From NCBI RefSeq assembly GCF_030464885.1, contig NZ_JALPRJ010000015.1:62001-126000 (forward strand): a stretch of 64,000 nucleotides of DNA, in the 5' to 3' direction. This document shows positions 54,180 through 62,335 of the stretch, in pieces. The first letter of the stretch is position 1. Every line of letters starts with the position of its first letter. The position numbers and the translations under genes were made by a program. Below the pieces are notes generated by a model. That model did not search any database. It was not told the origin of the DNA and was given only the letters and a program-made list of their open reading frames with translations. The stretch is from Caballeronia sp. SEWSISQ10-4 2 (lineage in GTDB: Bacteria; Pseudomonadota; Gammaproteobacteria; Burkholderiales; Burkholderiaceae).

Positions 54180-55141
54180 CGGCTGCGGACGAGATCACGC
54201 CATTCCACGATCCCGCCGTGCGGGATCTTGCGTGGTTGCTGTTCTCGCCCGATCTGCTGAGCGCTTCGCACGCGGGTGCGCCGCTCGCGCATCCGGCTGC
54301 AGTTGCCAGGACCGAGCGCGATATCACGTTGGCGTGGCTCGCCATGCTTGATCGCGATCCCGTTGAGCTTCATGCACAGGTTCACAGACCCTCGCTTACG
54401 CGCCTCGGCTTCTACGCTGAAGGGTTGCTCGAATACTTCCTGACGCATGGACCGGACGCGCGGCTGATCGCGGCGAACGTGCCTTTGCGTACTGCGGAGC
54501 GTACCCTCGGCGAGGTCGATTTTCTGCTGGAGAACGCCCAGGGCGAGCGGCTGCATTGGGAGCTTGCGGTGAAGTTTTATCTGCACATCGGCGAGGGTGA
54601 CGGGGTTGCTACGCTCGCTCACTATGTGGGTCCGAACCTGCAGGATCGCTTCGATCTGAAGCACGCGCGGCTTCTGCATCATCAACTGGGTTTGAGTGCG
54701 CGTGATGAGTTCGCATCGCTCGGTTTCGACGGCCCGTGGCGTGCCGAGTTGTTCGTTAAAGGGCGATTGTTTTATCGCAACGGCGATCTCAGCCGGACGT
54801 CGAATCCGCCGCCCGAGCTTGCCTGCGATCATCTGCGAGGCTGGTGGAAAACGACGTCGGAGTGGCGCGATTCGAAGGCGGGTGGACTGTTCGCTTCGTT
54901 GCCGAGATTGGGGTGGATGGCCGAGCGGACGTTATCGGCGCAAGAGGGTGAGGCGCTGGTCGAGCAGACGGCTGCGCTGACGGAGCGCGTTGCAACGCTG
55001 TCGTCGCCGATCATGGTTGCGCGCTACGAGTGTGCTGCCGACAATGTCTGGCGCGAGCACTCGCGCGGTTTCATCGTCCCCGATGACTGGCCCGAACGTG
55101 CCTCTGATTTTGCGAATTCCGACGGTCGCGCTGCTCGCTAA
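54176..55141 (+). CDS. DUF1853-family protein
   Basis: 321 aa from GTG 54176, whose GTGA overlaps the UDG stop. The core has EVDFLLENAQGERLHWELAV followed by KFYL, a pattern I recognise from DUF1853, with GPNLQDRFDLKHARLLHHQL and a closing AADNVWREHSRGFIVPDDWP. Nuclease-like core folds (E-V-D and E-x-K) are suggested by EVDFLL and WELAVKF, but no activity is shown. It is the last gene of the tsaB unit. Confidence 0.75.
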   Translation: MTAADEITPFHDPAVRDLAWLLFSPDLLSASHAGAPLAHPAAVARTERDITLAWLAMLDRDPVELHAQVHRPSLTRLGFYAEGLLEYFLTHGPDARLIAANVPLRTAERTLGEVDFLLENAQGERLHWELAVKFYLHIGEGDGVATLAHYVGPNLQDRFDLKHARLLHHQLGLSARDEFASLGFDGPWRAELFVKGRLFYRNGDLSRTSNPPPELACDHLRGWWKTTSEWRDSKAGGLFASLPRLGWMAERTLSAQEGEALVEQTAALTERVATLSSPIMVARYECAADNVWREHSRGFIVPDDWPERASDFANSDGRAAR

Positions 55142-55152
55142 GCGACGCTGTC

Positions 55153-55959
55153 TCACCACCACCTGAAAAAATGATGCACCGGTCCGACACCGTGCCCGAC
55201 ATCCAGTCGCGCGCTCTGTTCGATTGCGCCGGTCAGGTAGAGCTTGGCATCGGCGGTGGCGGCGGCGAGCGTATCGCGTTGCGGCAGCAGCGCTGCTATC
55301 GACGACGACAACGTGCACCCCGTTCCATGCGTATTCTTCACCGGCACGCGCGGGCCGCCAAGCCGCATCGCTCCGCTGTCCTCGATCAGCCAGTCGGGGC
55401 TATCGGCGGAACTCAGATGGCCACCCTTCATCAACACCGCCCGCGCGCCCAGCGCCCGCAGCGCTTCGCCCTGGCGCACCATCGCGTCTTCATCTTCGGC
55501 TGAGGTTTCGTTCAGCAACGCAGCCGCTTCCGGCAAGTTCGGCGTGACCAGTGTTGCCAAAGGCAGCAGTTCATCGCGCAGTGCAGCCACCGCATCCAGC
55601 GCGAGCAACGCATGGTGGCTCTTGGAAATCATCACGGTATCCAGCACCACATGCACCGGCCGATAACGCCGTAACGCCGCCGCTACCGCGCGCACCACAT
55701 CGGCGTTGGCCAGCATGCCGATCTTGACGGCATCGATGCGGATATCGTCGAAAACGGCGTCAAGCTGAGCCGTGACGAACGACGCGTCAGGCGTATGGAT
55801 GGCCGTCACGCCGCGGGTGTTTTGTGCAGTGAGCGCGGTGATGACGGACAAGCCGTACGCGCCGAGCGCGGAGAACGCCTTGAGGTCGGCCTGGATGCCC
55901 GCGCCGCCACCGGAATCGGAACCGGCGATGGTGAGGACGTTGGGGATCGGATGGGTCAT
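55153..55959 (-). CDS. thiD: Hydroxymethylpyrimidine/phosphomethylpyrimidine kinase
   Basis: 268 aa. Ribokinase-fold kinase that phosphorylates HMP and HMP-P. The motifs [46 protein letters not shown] and [20 protein letters not shown] (anion hole and catalytic Asp/Cys region) are all present. Start ATG 55959. It is the third gene of thiM-thiE-thiD on the minus strand, with a 5-bp gap to thiE. Confidence 0.93.
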   Translation of the reverse strand: MTHPIPNVLTIAGSDSGGGAGIQADLKAFSALGAYGLSVITALTAQNTRGVTAIHTPDASFVTAQLDAVFDDIRIDAVKIGMLANADVVRAVAAALRRYRPVHVVLDTVMISKSHHALLALDAVAALRDELLPLATLVTPNLPEAAALLNETSAEDEDAMVRQGEALRALGARAVLMKGGHLSSADSPDWLIEDSGAMRLGGPRVPVKNTHGTGCTLSSSIAALLPQRDTLAAATADAKLYLTGAIEQSARLDVGHGVGPVHHFFRWW

Positions 55960-55964
55960 GGTTA

Positions 55965-56591
55965 TCAAGTGGATTCGAGCAATCGTAGCGCGGCGAGACG
56001 CGGGTCGGCAGCAGTGCAGATCGCCGATACCACCGCGATACCGCCCGGTCCCGCGCGTTTGACATCGGCGGCATTGTGCAACTGGATGCCGCCTATGGCG
56101 ACCGTCGGATGCAGGGAACGTGCACAGAGCTTGGCGAGTCCTTCGACACCGCACGCCGCCGATGCATCCGGCTTGGTCGGTGTATCGAATACCGGCCCGA
56201 CGCCCACGTAATCGATCATCGCGCCGAGCGGATTGGCGTGATTGATCTGCTGGGCATTCGACACCGACAGTCCGATCAGCGCCTCGGGCCCAAGCAACTT
56301 CCTGGCGATATCCGGCGGCAGGTCGTTCTGGCCGATATGCACGCCATCGGCGCCGGCTGCGAGCGCGACATCGATATGGTCATTGATGATGAGCGGCACG
56401 CCATGCCGTTGCGTAAGCGGCAGCAGATCGAGCGCGAGTTCGAGCCACGCGCGTTTGTGCCACTCGGGTGCGCGCAGTTGCACGATTGTGACGCCGCCAT
56501 CCAGCGCCGCGCGTGTTACTTCGAGCGCGCGAGCATGGCCGCCGCATTGCACGGGATCGAGGACGAGATACAGCGCGAGGTCGAGGTTCAT
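55965..56591 (-). CDS. thiE: Thiamine-phosphate synthase
   Basis: 208 aa. Joins HMP-PP and THZ-P to thiamine phosphate. TIM-barrel blocks: [77 protein letters not shown] and [20 protein letters not shown]. The common QLRxK reads [10 protein letters not shown] here, a minor variation. It is two bp from thiM. Confidence 0.92.
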   Translation of the reverse strand: MNLDLALYLVLDPVQCGGHARALEVTRAALDGGVTIVQLRAPEWHKRAWLELALDLLPLTQRHGVPLIINDHIDVALAAGADGVHIGQNDLPPDIARKLLGPEALIGLSVSNAQQINHANPLGAMIDYVGVGPVFDTPTKPDASAACGVEGLAKLCARSLHPTVAIGGIQLHNAADVKRAGPGGIAVVSAICTAADPRLAALRLLEST

Positions 56592-56593
56592 CG

Positions 56594-57406
56594 TCAGGTG
56601 GGCACGACGTCGCGCGACACGAGCGTGGCCGAGAAATCGTCTGCATCGAGCGATGCCAGCCGGTCGAGATACGCGACCGCGAAACTACCGGGCAACGCGG
56701 CGTCGCGCGATGCCAGTTCCCCCGCGATGCTCGAATAAGCGATGGCGGCGACGGTTGCAGCCCAGAAGTCATCGGCCTGAGCAACAGCCACGAACGCCGC
56801 GACCGTCGCCGACAACGCACACCCCACGCCGGTCACGCGCGTCATCAATGGCGATCCATTCGATAAGGCGACCGTGCGGCGGCCGTCGGTGACGTAATCG
56901 GTCGCACCCGTGACCGCGACGACCGCGCCGGTATTCAGCGCAAGCAATTGAGCGGCGTCGAGCGCGGCTTCGGCGAAAGCGGTGCTGTCGACGCCGCGTG
57001 CGCTCGACTCGCCGCCTGACAAGCTGATGATTTCCGACGCGTTGCCGCGAATCACGGCCGGATGGGCATCGAGCAGATCGAACGCGAATGCCGTGCGAAA
57101 ACTTAGCGGGCCGACCGCAACGGGATCGAGGATCCACGGTTTGTGCGCGCGGTTGGCGGCCTCGACGGCGGCGCGGATCGCCTTGCTTTGCGGCAAGTCG
57201 AGCGTGCCGAGATTCACCGATACCGCGTTTGCCAGCGGCACGAATTCGCCCACTTCTTCGCGGGCGACGACCATCGCCGGCGCGGCTCCGAGCGCGAGCA
57301 GCACGTTCGCCGTGAAGTTCGTGACGACAAGGTTCGTCAGGCAGTGGACCAGCGGCGCGCGTTCGCGCACGCGCACGGCGAACGAAAAGAGATCGGCGGC
57401 GAGCAT
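56594..57406 (-). CDS. thiM: Hydroxyethylthiazole kinase
   Basis: 270 aa. Phosphorylates the salvaged thiazole. Opening with VHCLTNLVVTNFTANVLLAL, PAVIRGNASEIISLSGGESS and TRVTGVGCALSATVAAFVAV (catalytic Cys in GVGC). First gene of the salvage operon thiMED; no de novo genes (thiC, thiG) are in the window. I looked for a TPP riboswitch upstream and did not find the CTGAGA or ACCTGAT blocks. Confidence 0.93.
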   Translation of the reverse strand: MLAADLFSFAVRVRERAPLVHCLTNLVVTNFTANVLLALGAAPAMVVAREEVGEFVPLANAVSVNLGTLDLPQSKAIRAAVEAANRAHKPWILDPVAVGPLSFRTAFAFDLLDAHPAVIRGNASEIISLSGGESSARGVDSTAFAEAALDAAQLLALNTGAVVAVTGATDYVTDGRRTVALSNGSPLMTRVTGVGCALSATVAAFVAVAQADDFWAATVAAIAYSSIAGELASRDAALPGSFAVAYLDRLASLDADDFSATLVSRDVVPT

Positions 57407-57447
57407 GTGCAGGGTGTCAGGAAAATGGATATAGCGAGATTATCGCG

Positions 57448-57471
57448 CGCCGGGCGAGCGAATGCCCGGCG
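57448..57471. terminator. Hairpin between lplT copy 2 and thiM
   Basis: CGCCGGGC-GAGCGAAT-GCCCGGCG, a perfect 8-bp GC stem in the 130-bp gap between two minus-strand genes. No T tract. It may end lplT transcription or shape the thiM leader. Confidence 0.4.
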
Positions 57472-57536
57472 TGGTTTCAAGCTTCCATATGCTGCAATCA
57501 AACGGGGCGCAGCGCGTGTCGATTCAACGCCGCCGC

Positions 57537-58844
57537 TCAATGCCGCGATTCGCCGATCAGCGCGACCGAATCGAAGGCTCGCTGATTCGCCTGATGCCGT
57601 CGCATCACGAAGTACATCATCAGGCAGACGAAGGTGCCGAACAGCACGATCACGAGTTGAATCGGCACGTCGAGCCAGACGAGCACCGCGTACAGGCACA
57701 ACATCACGAGCACGGAGAGGTTCTCGTTGAAATTCTGCACCGCGATCGAATGACCCGCCGAGAGCAGCACGTGGCCACGATGCTGCAGCAGCGCATTCAT
57801 CGGCACCACGAAAAATCCCGACAGCCCGCCGACAATCATCAGGAAGATATAAGCGACGATCAGATAACCCGGAATGTGCATCCGGCCGAAATAGATGCCC
57901 CAGTGCACGGGAAACAGATGCTTTGAATAGAACGCGAGCAGCATCACCGCGATGCCCATCACGATACCCACCGGCAGCACGGACAGCGACTTCTTCAGCG
58001 GTACGCGCGCGGCCGCGAGGATAGCGCCGACAGCCACGCCGACCGCGATGATCGCCTGCAGGATGGCGGCCTCCGACAACGACATGCCGAGCGACACCTC
58101 CGCCCACTTGAGCACGATGAACTGCAGCGTCGCGCCCGCGCCCCAGAACAGCGTGGTCACGGCGAGCGAGATCTGGCCGAGCTTGTCGTGCCAGAGCACG
58201 TTGAAACAATCGGCGAAATCGGTGATCAGTTTGAGCGGGCGATGTTCCTGCTTCGGATAACGCGCGCCGGTGTCGGGGATCCGCAGATTGAAGATCGCCG
58301 CGACAATGTACATGAGCACGATCACGAGCATGGCGGCTTCGGCGGGCGTGTCGACCTTGGGGATATGTAACTGAAGAATGTGCGAGGCGATGTGCGGACT
58401 GATGAGCGCACCGCCCATCACGGTGCCGAGGATGATCGAGCCGACCGTGGTGCCTTCAATCCAGCCGTTCGCCGCGACCAGCCTGTCGGCCGGCAACAGC
58501 TCCGTGAGGATGCCGTATTTGGCGGGCGAATAGGCAGCGGCGCCGAATCCGACAACGCCGTAGGCGAGCAACGGATGCGCACCGGCCAGCATGGTTAAGC
58601 AGCCCACGACCTTGATCGAGTTGGTGACGAACATCACGTGACCCTTCGGCCTGGAATCTGCGAAGGCGCCGACGAAAGCGGCCAGAACGACGTATGACAG
58701 CACAAAAAACAGCTTGAGCAGCGGTGTCATCCAGTTCGGGGCGTGAAGATCTTTCAGCAGGGCGATCGCAGCGATCAGAAGGGCGTTGTCGGCCAGCGAC
58801 GAGAAAAACTGCGCGGCCATGATGGTGTAAAAACCTTTTTTCAT
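57537..58844 (-). CDS. lplT: Lysophospholipid transporter LplT-like MFS protein (copy 2)
   Basis: 435 aa, about 12 membrane segments, starting MKKGFYTIMAAQFFSSLADN. Loop 2-3 reads AFADSRPKGHVMF and the central block is YGVVGFGAAAYSPAKYGILT, both shared with the copy at 7323. The C-terminal half ends AFDSVALIGESRH. It stands alone, divergent from alr with a 516-bp gap. Which of the two copies is the functional orthologue of E. coli LplT cannot be told from the window. Confidence 0.8.
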   Translation of the reverse strand: MKKGFYTIMAAQFFSSLADNALLIAAIALLKDLHAPNWMTPLLKLFFVLSYVVLAAFVGAFADSRPKGHVMFVTNSIKVVGCLTMLAGAHPLLAYGVVGFGAAAYSPAKYGILTELLPADRLVAANGWIEGTTVGSIILGTVMGGALISPHIASHILQLHIPKVDTPAEAAMLVIVLMYIVAAIFNLRIPDTGARYPKQEHRPLKLITDFADCFNVLWHDKLGQISLAVTTLFWGAGATLQFIVLKWAEVSLGMSLSEAAILQAIIAVGVAVGAILAAARVPLKKSLSVLPVGIVMGIAVMLLAFYSKHLFPVHWGIYFGRMHIPGYLIVAYIFLMIVGGLSGFFVVPMNALLQHRGHVLLSAGHSIAVQNFNENLSVLVMLCLYAVLVWLDVPIQLVIVLFGTFVCLMMYFVMRRHQANQRAFDSVALIGESRH

Positions 58845-59360
58845 CTGATCCGATGCTTGTCCGCACTGCGGGTAATCCGCCCCGCTCGCACACGGCGCGC
58901 TCGTCTCTCGCGTCCGGGTTTGCGCTCAGGCTCCCGTTCAGGCAATTTCTGTTCGAAATGGGTTGTGTGCACGGCTTTATAACACGAAAATAGGCGCATT
59001 CTGACTAGCAGTAACTCGCATGATGAGTTGCAGGCGATCCGCAGACACCCGGGCCGGAACATCGCCGGTCTGCAAGGTCGCGATAAAGTATTGATTCGGG
59101 TACTGATTCAGCTACTCGCCAGCCATATCGGTTCTTTTCGAATTTATCGTCGTGTGCGCTGTCTCTTAGTGACCGGCCATCGGACGCAATGATCGATTGC
59201 TGACTTATGGGTTCTTGAGCGGCGCATGAGTGGTCCAGGAGCGCTCATGAATAGGGCACGATCCGTTGCTGCCGTGCCGGGTTTGAAACCGAACTCTCAC
59301 ATAACCGTCAAGCCGCGGCCCGCTCTCGCATAATCACCTGTTTCTTCCAACCGAACTCCC
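58845..59360. other. Divergent gap lplT copy 2/alr
   Basis: 516 bp with no credible gene. It should hold both promoters. GCAAT-GATCG-ATTGC (59186-59200) is a short inverted repeat. CATAAT (59329-59334) may be the alr -10. Nothing else is recognised. Confidence 0.4.
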
Positions 59361-60431
59361 ATGCCGCGCCCCATATCCGCCACGATCCACACCGCCGCAC
59401 TTGCCAGCAATCTCGCCGTCGCACGCCGTCACGCGCCGAAGTCCAAAGTATGGGCCGTGGTCAAGGCCAATGCGTATGGCCACGGCGTGGCGCGAGCGTT
59501 CCCCGGATTGCGTGCAACCGACGGCTTCGGCCTTCTCGACCTCGAAGAAGCGGTCAAGTTGCGTGAACTCGGCTGGGCCGGGCCCATCTTGCTACTGGAA
59601 GGTTTTTTCCGTCCGACGGATATCGACGTGATCGATCGCTACAGCCTGACTACGGCTGTGCATTGCGACGAACAGTTGCGCATGCTGGAAATGGCCCGGC
59701 TCTCGAAGCCGGTCAATATCCAGTTGAAAATGAACAGCGGCATGAACCGGCTCGGTTATACGTCAGAGCGCTTCCGGGCGGCCTGGGAACGGGCGCGGGC
59801 GGTGCAGGGTGTCGGCCAGATCACGCTGATGACGCATTTCTCCGACGCCGACGGCCCGCGCGGCATCGGCCATCAACTCGAAGCGTTCGAACGCGGGGCC
59901 GAAGGCATTGCGGGCGCGCGCAGTCTCGCGAATTCGGCGGCTACGCTCTGGCACGCCGCTGCGCATTTCGACTGGGTGCGGCCCGGCATCATCTTGTACG
60001 GCGGCTCGCCGTCGGGCAAAACTGCCGATATCGCCACAACCGGATTGCGGCCGGCCATGACGCTTGCGTCCGAACTGATCGCGGTTCAGACGGTGCCGGC
60101 GGGTCAGTCGGTCGGCTACGGTTCGGTGTTTTCGGCCACAGGTCCTATGCGGATCGGCGTAGTAGCGTGCGGTTATGCGGACGGTTATCCTCGAGTGGCG
60201 CCTGAAGGCACGCCGGTTATCGTCGACGGCGTGCTGACGCGGATCGTCGGCCGTGTCTCCATGGACATGCTGACGGTGGACCTGACACCGGTCCCGACCG
60301 CCGGGATCGGCACGCCCGTGGAATTGTGGGGCACGAAACTGCCGATCGACGAGGTCGCGGCTGCCTGCGGCACGATCGGGTATGAGTTGATGTGCGCAGT
60401 CGCGCCGCGCGTGCCAATGCGGGCGGAATAA
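59361..60431 (+). CDS. alr: Alanine racemase
   Basis: 356 aa. PLP enzyme that makes D-alanine for peptidoglycan. PLP-binding Lys35 is in [13 protein letters not shown] and the second catalytic base Tyr is in [42 protein letters not shown] and [20 protein letters not shown] are family blocks. It precedes radA by 54 bp on the same strand. Confidence 0.95.
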   Translation: MPRPISATIHTAALASNLAVARRHAPKSKVWAVVKANAYGHGVARAFPGLRATDGFGLLDLEEAVKLRELGWAGPILLLEGFFRPTDIDVIDRYSLTTAVHCDEQLRMLEMARLSKPVNIQLKMNSGMNRLGYTSERFRAAWERARAVQGVGQITLMTHFSDADGPRGIGHQLEAFERGAEGIAGARSLANSAATLWHAAAHFDWVRPGIILYGGSPSGKTADIATTGLRPAMTLASELIAVQTVPAGQSVGYGSVFSATGPMRIGVVACGYADGYPRVAPEGTPVIVDGVLTRIVGRVSMDMLTVDLTPVPTAGIGTPVELWGTKLPIDEVAAACGTIGYELMCAVAPRVPMRAE

Positions 60432-60485
60432 AGCGCGGTCGCTGTGGTTGTTTTGGGTGTGTGACGACGGAATTTAGGAAGGCGA

Positions 60486-61874
60486 GTGGCGAAAGTAGCG
60501 AAGGTCAAAACGCTGTACGTGTGCACCGAATGCGGCGGTCAGGCGCCGAAATGGCAGGGCCAGTGTCCGGCGTGTGGAACATGGAACACGCTGGTCGAAT
60601 CGGTGGCGGAGTCGCCGTCGGCACATCGCTTTCAGGCACTCGCGAAGACCTCGCCGGTGCAGCGCCTGTCCGAGATCGAAGCGTCGGATGTGCCGCGTTT
60701 TACCACCGGTATCGGCGAGTTCGACCGGGTGCTTGGCGGCGGGCTGGTGGCCGGTGGCGTGGTACTGATCGGCGGCGACCCGGGCATTGGCAAATCCACG
60801 CTGCTGCTGCAATCGCTGGCGGAGATTGCCCGCGAGCGGCCAGCGCTTTATATCAGCGGCGAAGAGTCTGGCGCGCAGATCGCATTGCGCGCGCAGCGGC
60901 TCGGCCTGCTCGGCGATTCCGGCAATGCAGCGCCCGATTTGCGCTTGCTTGCGGAAATCCAGCTCGAGCGGATTCAGGCGACCATCGATACCGAGCGGCC
61001 GGAAGTTGCCGTCATCGATTCCATTCAGACCGTGTATTCCGAAGCGCTGAGCTCCGCACCGGGATCGGTCGCGCAGGTTCGCGAGTGCGCGGCGCAACTC
61101 ACGCGGATCGCGAAGCAGACGGGCACGACCATCATCATGGTCGGCCACGTGACGAAGGAAGGTAATCTCGCCGGGCCGCGCGTGCTGGAACATATAGTCG
61201 ACACGGTGCTGTATTTCGAGGGCGATACGCACTCGTCGTTCCGGCTTGTGCGTGCGTTCAAGAATCGCTTTGGCGCGGTCAACGAACTCGGCGTCTTCGC
61301 AATGACCGAGCGTGGTCTGCGCGGCGTGGCGAATCCATCGGCGCTGTTTTTATCGCAGCATGAGCAGAGTGTGCCGGGTTCGTGCGTGCTCGTGACGCAG
61401 GAAGGTTCGCGGCCGTTGCTGGTGGAAGTGCAGGCGCTGGTCGATACCGCGCATGTTCCCAACCCGCGTCGGCTCGCCGTGGGTCTGGAGCAGAACCGGC
61501 TCGCACTTCTGTTGGCCGTGTTGCACCGGCACGCAGGCATTGCGTGCTTCGATCAAGACGTGTTCCTGAATGCGGTGGGTGGCGTGAAGATCACAGAGCC
61601 TGCCGCCGACCTGGCCGTGCTGCTCGCCATTCATTCTTCGATGCGTAACAAGGCGCTGCCCAAGGGTTTGATCGTGTTCGGCGAAGTCGGGCTCGCGGGT
61701 GAAATCAGGCCGTCGCCGCGGGGTCAGGACCGGTTGAAGGAAGCCGCGAAACTGGGCTTCTCCATTGCGCTGATTCCGAAGGCGAATGCGCCGAAGCAGC
61801 CTATCGACGGGCTGGAAGTGATTGCGGTCGACCGGATTGAAGAGGCTATCGATCGCGTGCGGTCGCTGGCCTGA
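60486..61874 (+). CDS. radA: DNA repair protein RadA
   Basis: 462 aa, GTG start. Zinc finger Cys13/Cys16...Cys27/Cys30 (YVCTECGGQAPKWQGQCPAC), a RecA-like ATPase with Walker A GGDPGIGKST (96-105) and the KNRFG motif near residue 260, then a Lon-like C-terminal domain (FGEVGLAGEIRPSPRGQDRL). RadA helps branch migration in recombination. A perfect 17-bp hairpin lies just after the stop. Confidence 0.95.
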   Translation: MAKVAKVKTLYVCTECGGQAPKWQGQCPACGTWNTLVESVAESPSAHRFQALAKTSPVQRLSEIEASDVPRFTTGIGEFDRVLGGGLVAGGVVLIGGDPGIGKSTLLLQSLAEIARERPALYISGEESGAQIALRAQRLGLLGDSGNAAPDLRLLAEIQLERIQATIDTERPEVAVIDSIQTVYSEALSSAPGSVAQVRECAAQLTRIAKQTGTTIIMVGHVTKEGNLAGPRVLEHIVDTVLYFEGDTHSSFRLVRAFKNRFGAVNELGVFAMTERGLRGVANPSALFLSQHEQSVPGSCVLVTQEGSRPLLVEVQALVDTAHVPNPRRLAVGLEQNRLALLLAVLHRHAGIACFDQDVFLNAVGGVKITEPAADLAVLLAIHSSMRNKALPKGLIVFGEVGLAGEIRPSPRGQDRLKEAAKLGFSIALIPKANAPKQPIDGLEVIAVDRIEEAIDRVRSLA

Positions 61875-61894
61875 AATTGTCCGCAATTGCATCG

Positions 61895-61935
61895 GGATCG
61901 ATGTTGCGCGGACGTTCACCGCGCAACATCGATCC
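61895..61935. terminator. Perfect 17-bp hairpin after radA
   Basis: A 17-nt arm starting GGATCGATGTTGCGCGG (61895-61911), loop ACGTTCA and its exact reverse complement (61919-61935). No T tract follows. It lies 21 bp after the radA stop and may end or protect the transcript. Confidence 0.45.
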
Positions 61936-62050
61936 GACCCCTAGTAATCTGGTGTAAAAAACTGCGAGGGCCCTGTAACCCACGCAAAGCGTGCTTTTTC
62001 TATGCTTGTATCGCGACGAAACCCGGATATGAGCGGAAAAGGACTACGCC

Positions 62051-62314
62051 TTGAAACACGCAGATCAAACTTTGTCAGGCCCTTCATTTCATCTGCGCGG
62101 CTGCCGTGTGTCCGCGCCCATCCAGCAGCCGTGGGGCGGCGGTTGCCGGATTGTCGAATGGATCGACGCTGAAGGGCAGATCTCGCGTCGCGTGGTGGCG
62201 GCAGATGTGACCGAAGATGAAGTAGTGGCGACCATTCGGCGCCATGTGAAGGGCAGGAAACACGTACTGGTCGACGACGAAGGCATGCCGCGGCAAACGC
62301 TGCCCAGACGTTAG
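62051..62314 (+). CDS. DUF2866-like small protein
   Basis: 87 aa from TTG 62051 with AAAAGGA 8 nt upstream. It contains FHLRGCRVSAPIQQPWGGGC and RIVEWIDAEGQISRRVVAAD, then a helical end (VTEDEVVATIRRHVKGRKHV). The pattern matches a small protein annotated DUF2866 in Burkholderiaceae, from memory. No function is known. It lies between radA and the convergent ABC-F gene. Confidence 0.65.
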   Translation: MKHADQTLSGPSFHLRGCRVSAPIQQPWGGGCRIVEWIDAEGQISRRVVAADVTEDEVVATIRRHVKGRKHVLVDDEGMPRQTLPRR

Positions 62315-62335
62315 GACGGGTTGACCAGCAACCGG

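Noticed and set aside
57407..57536. TPP riboswitch upstream of thiM
   Set aside because: The conserved CTGAGA and ACCTGAT blocks are absent.
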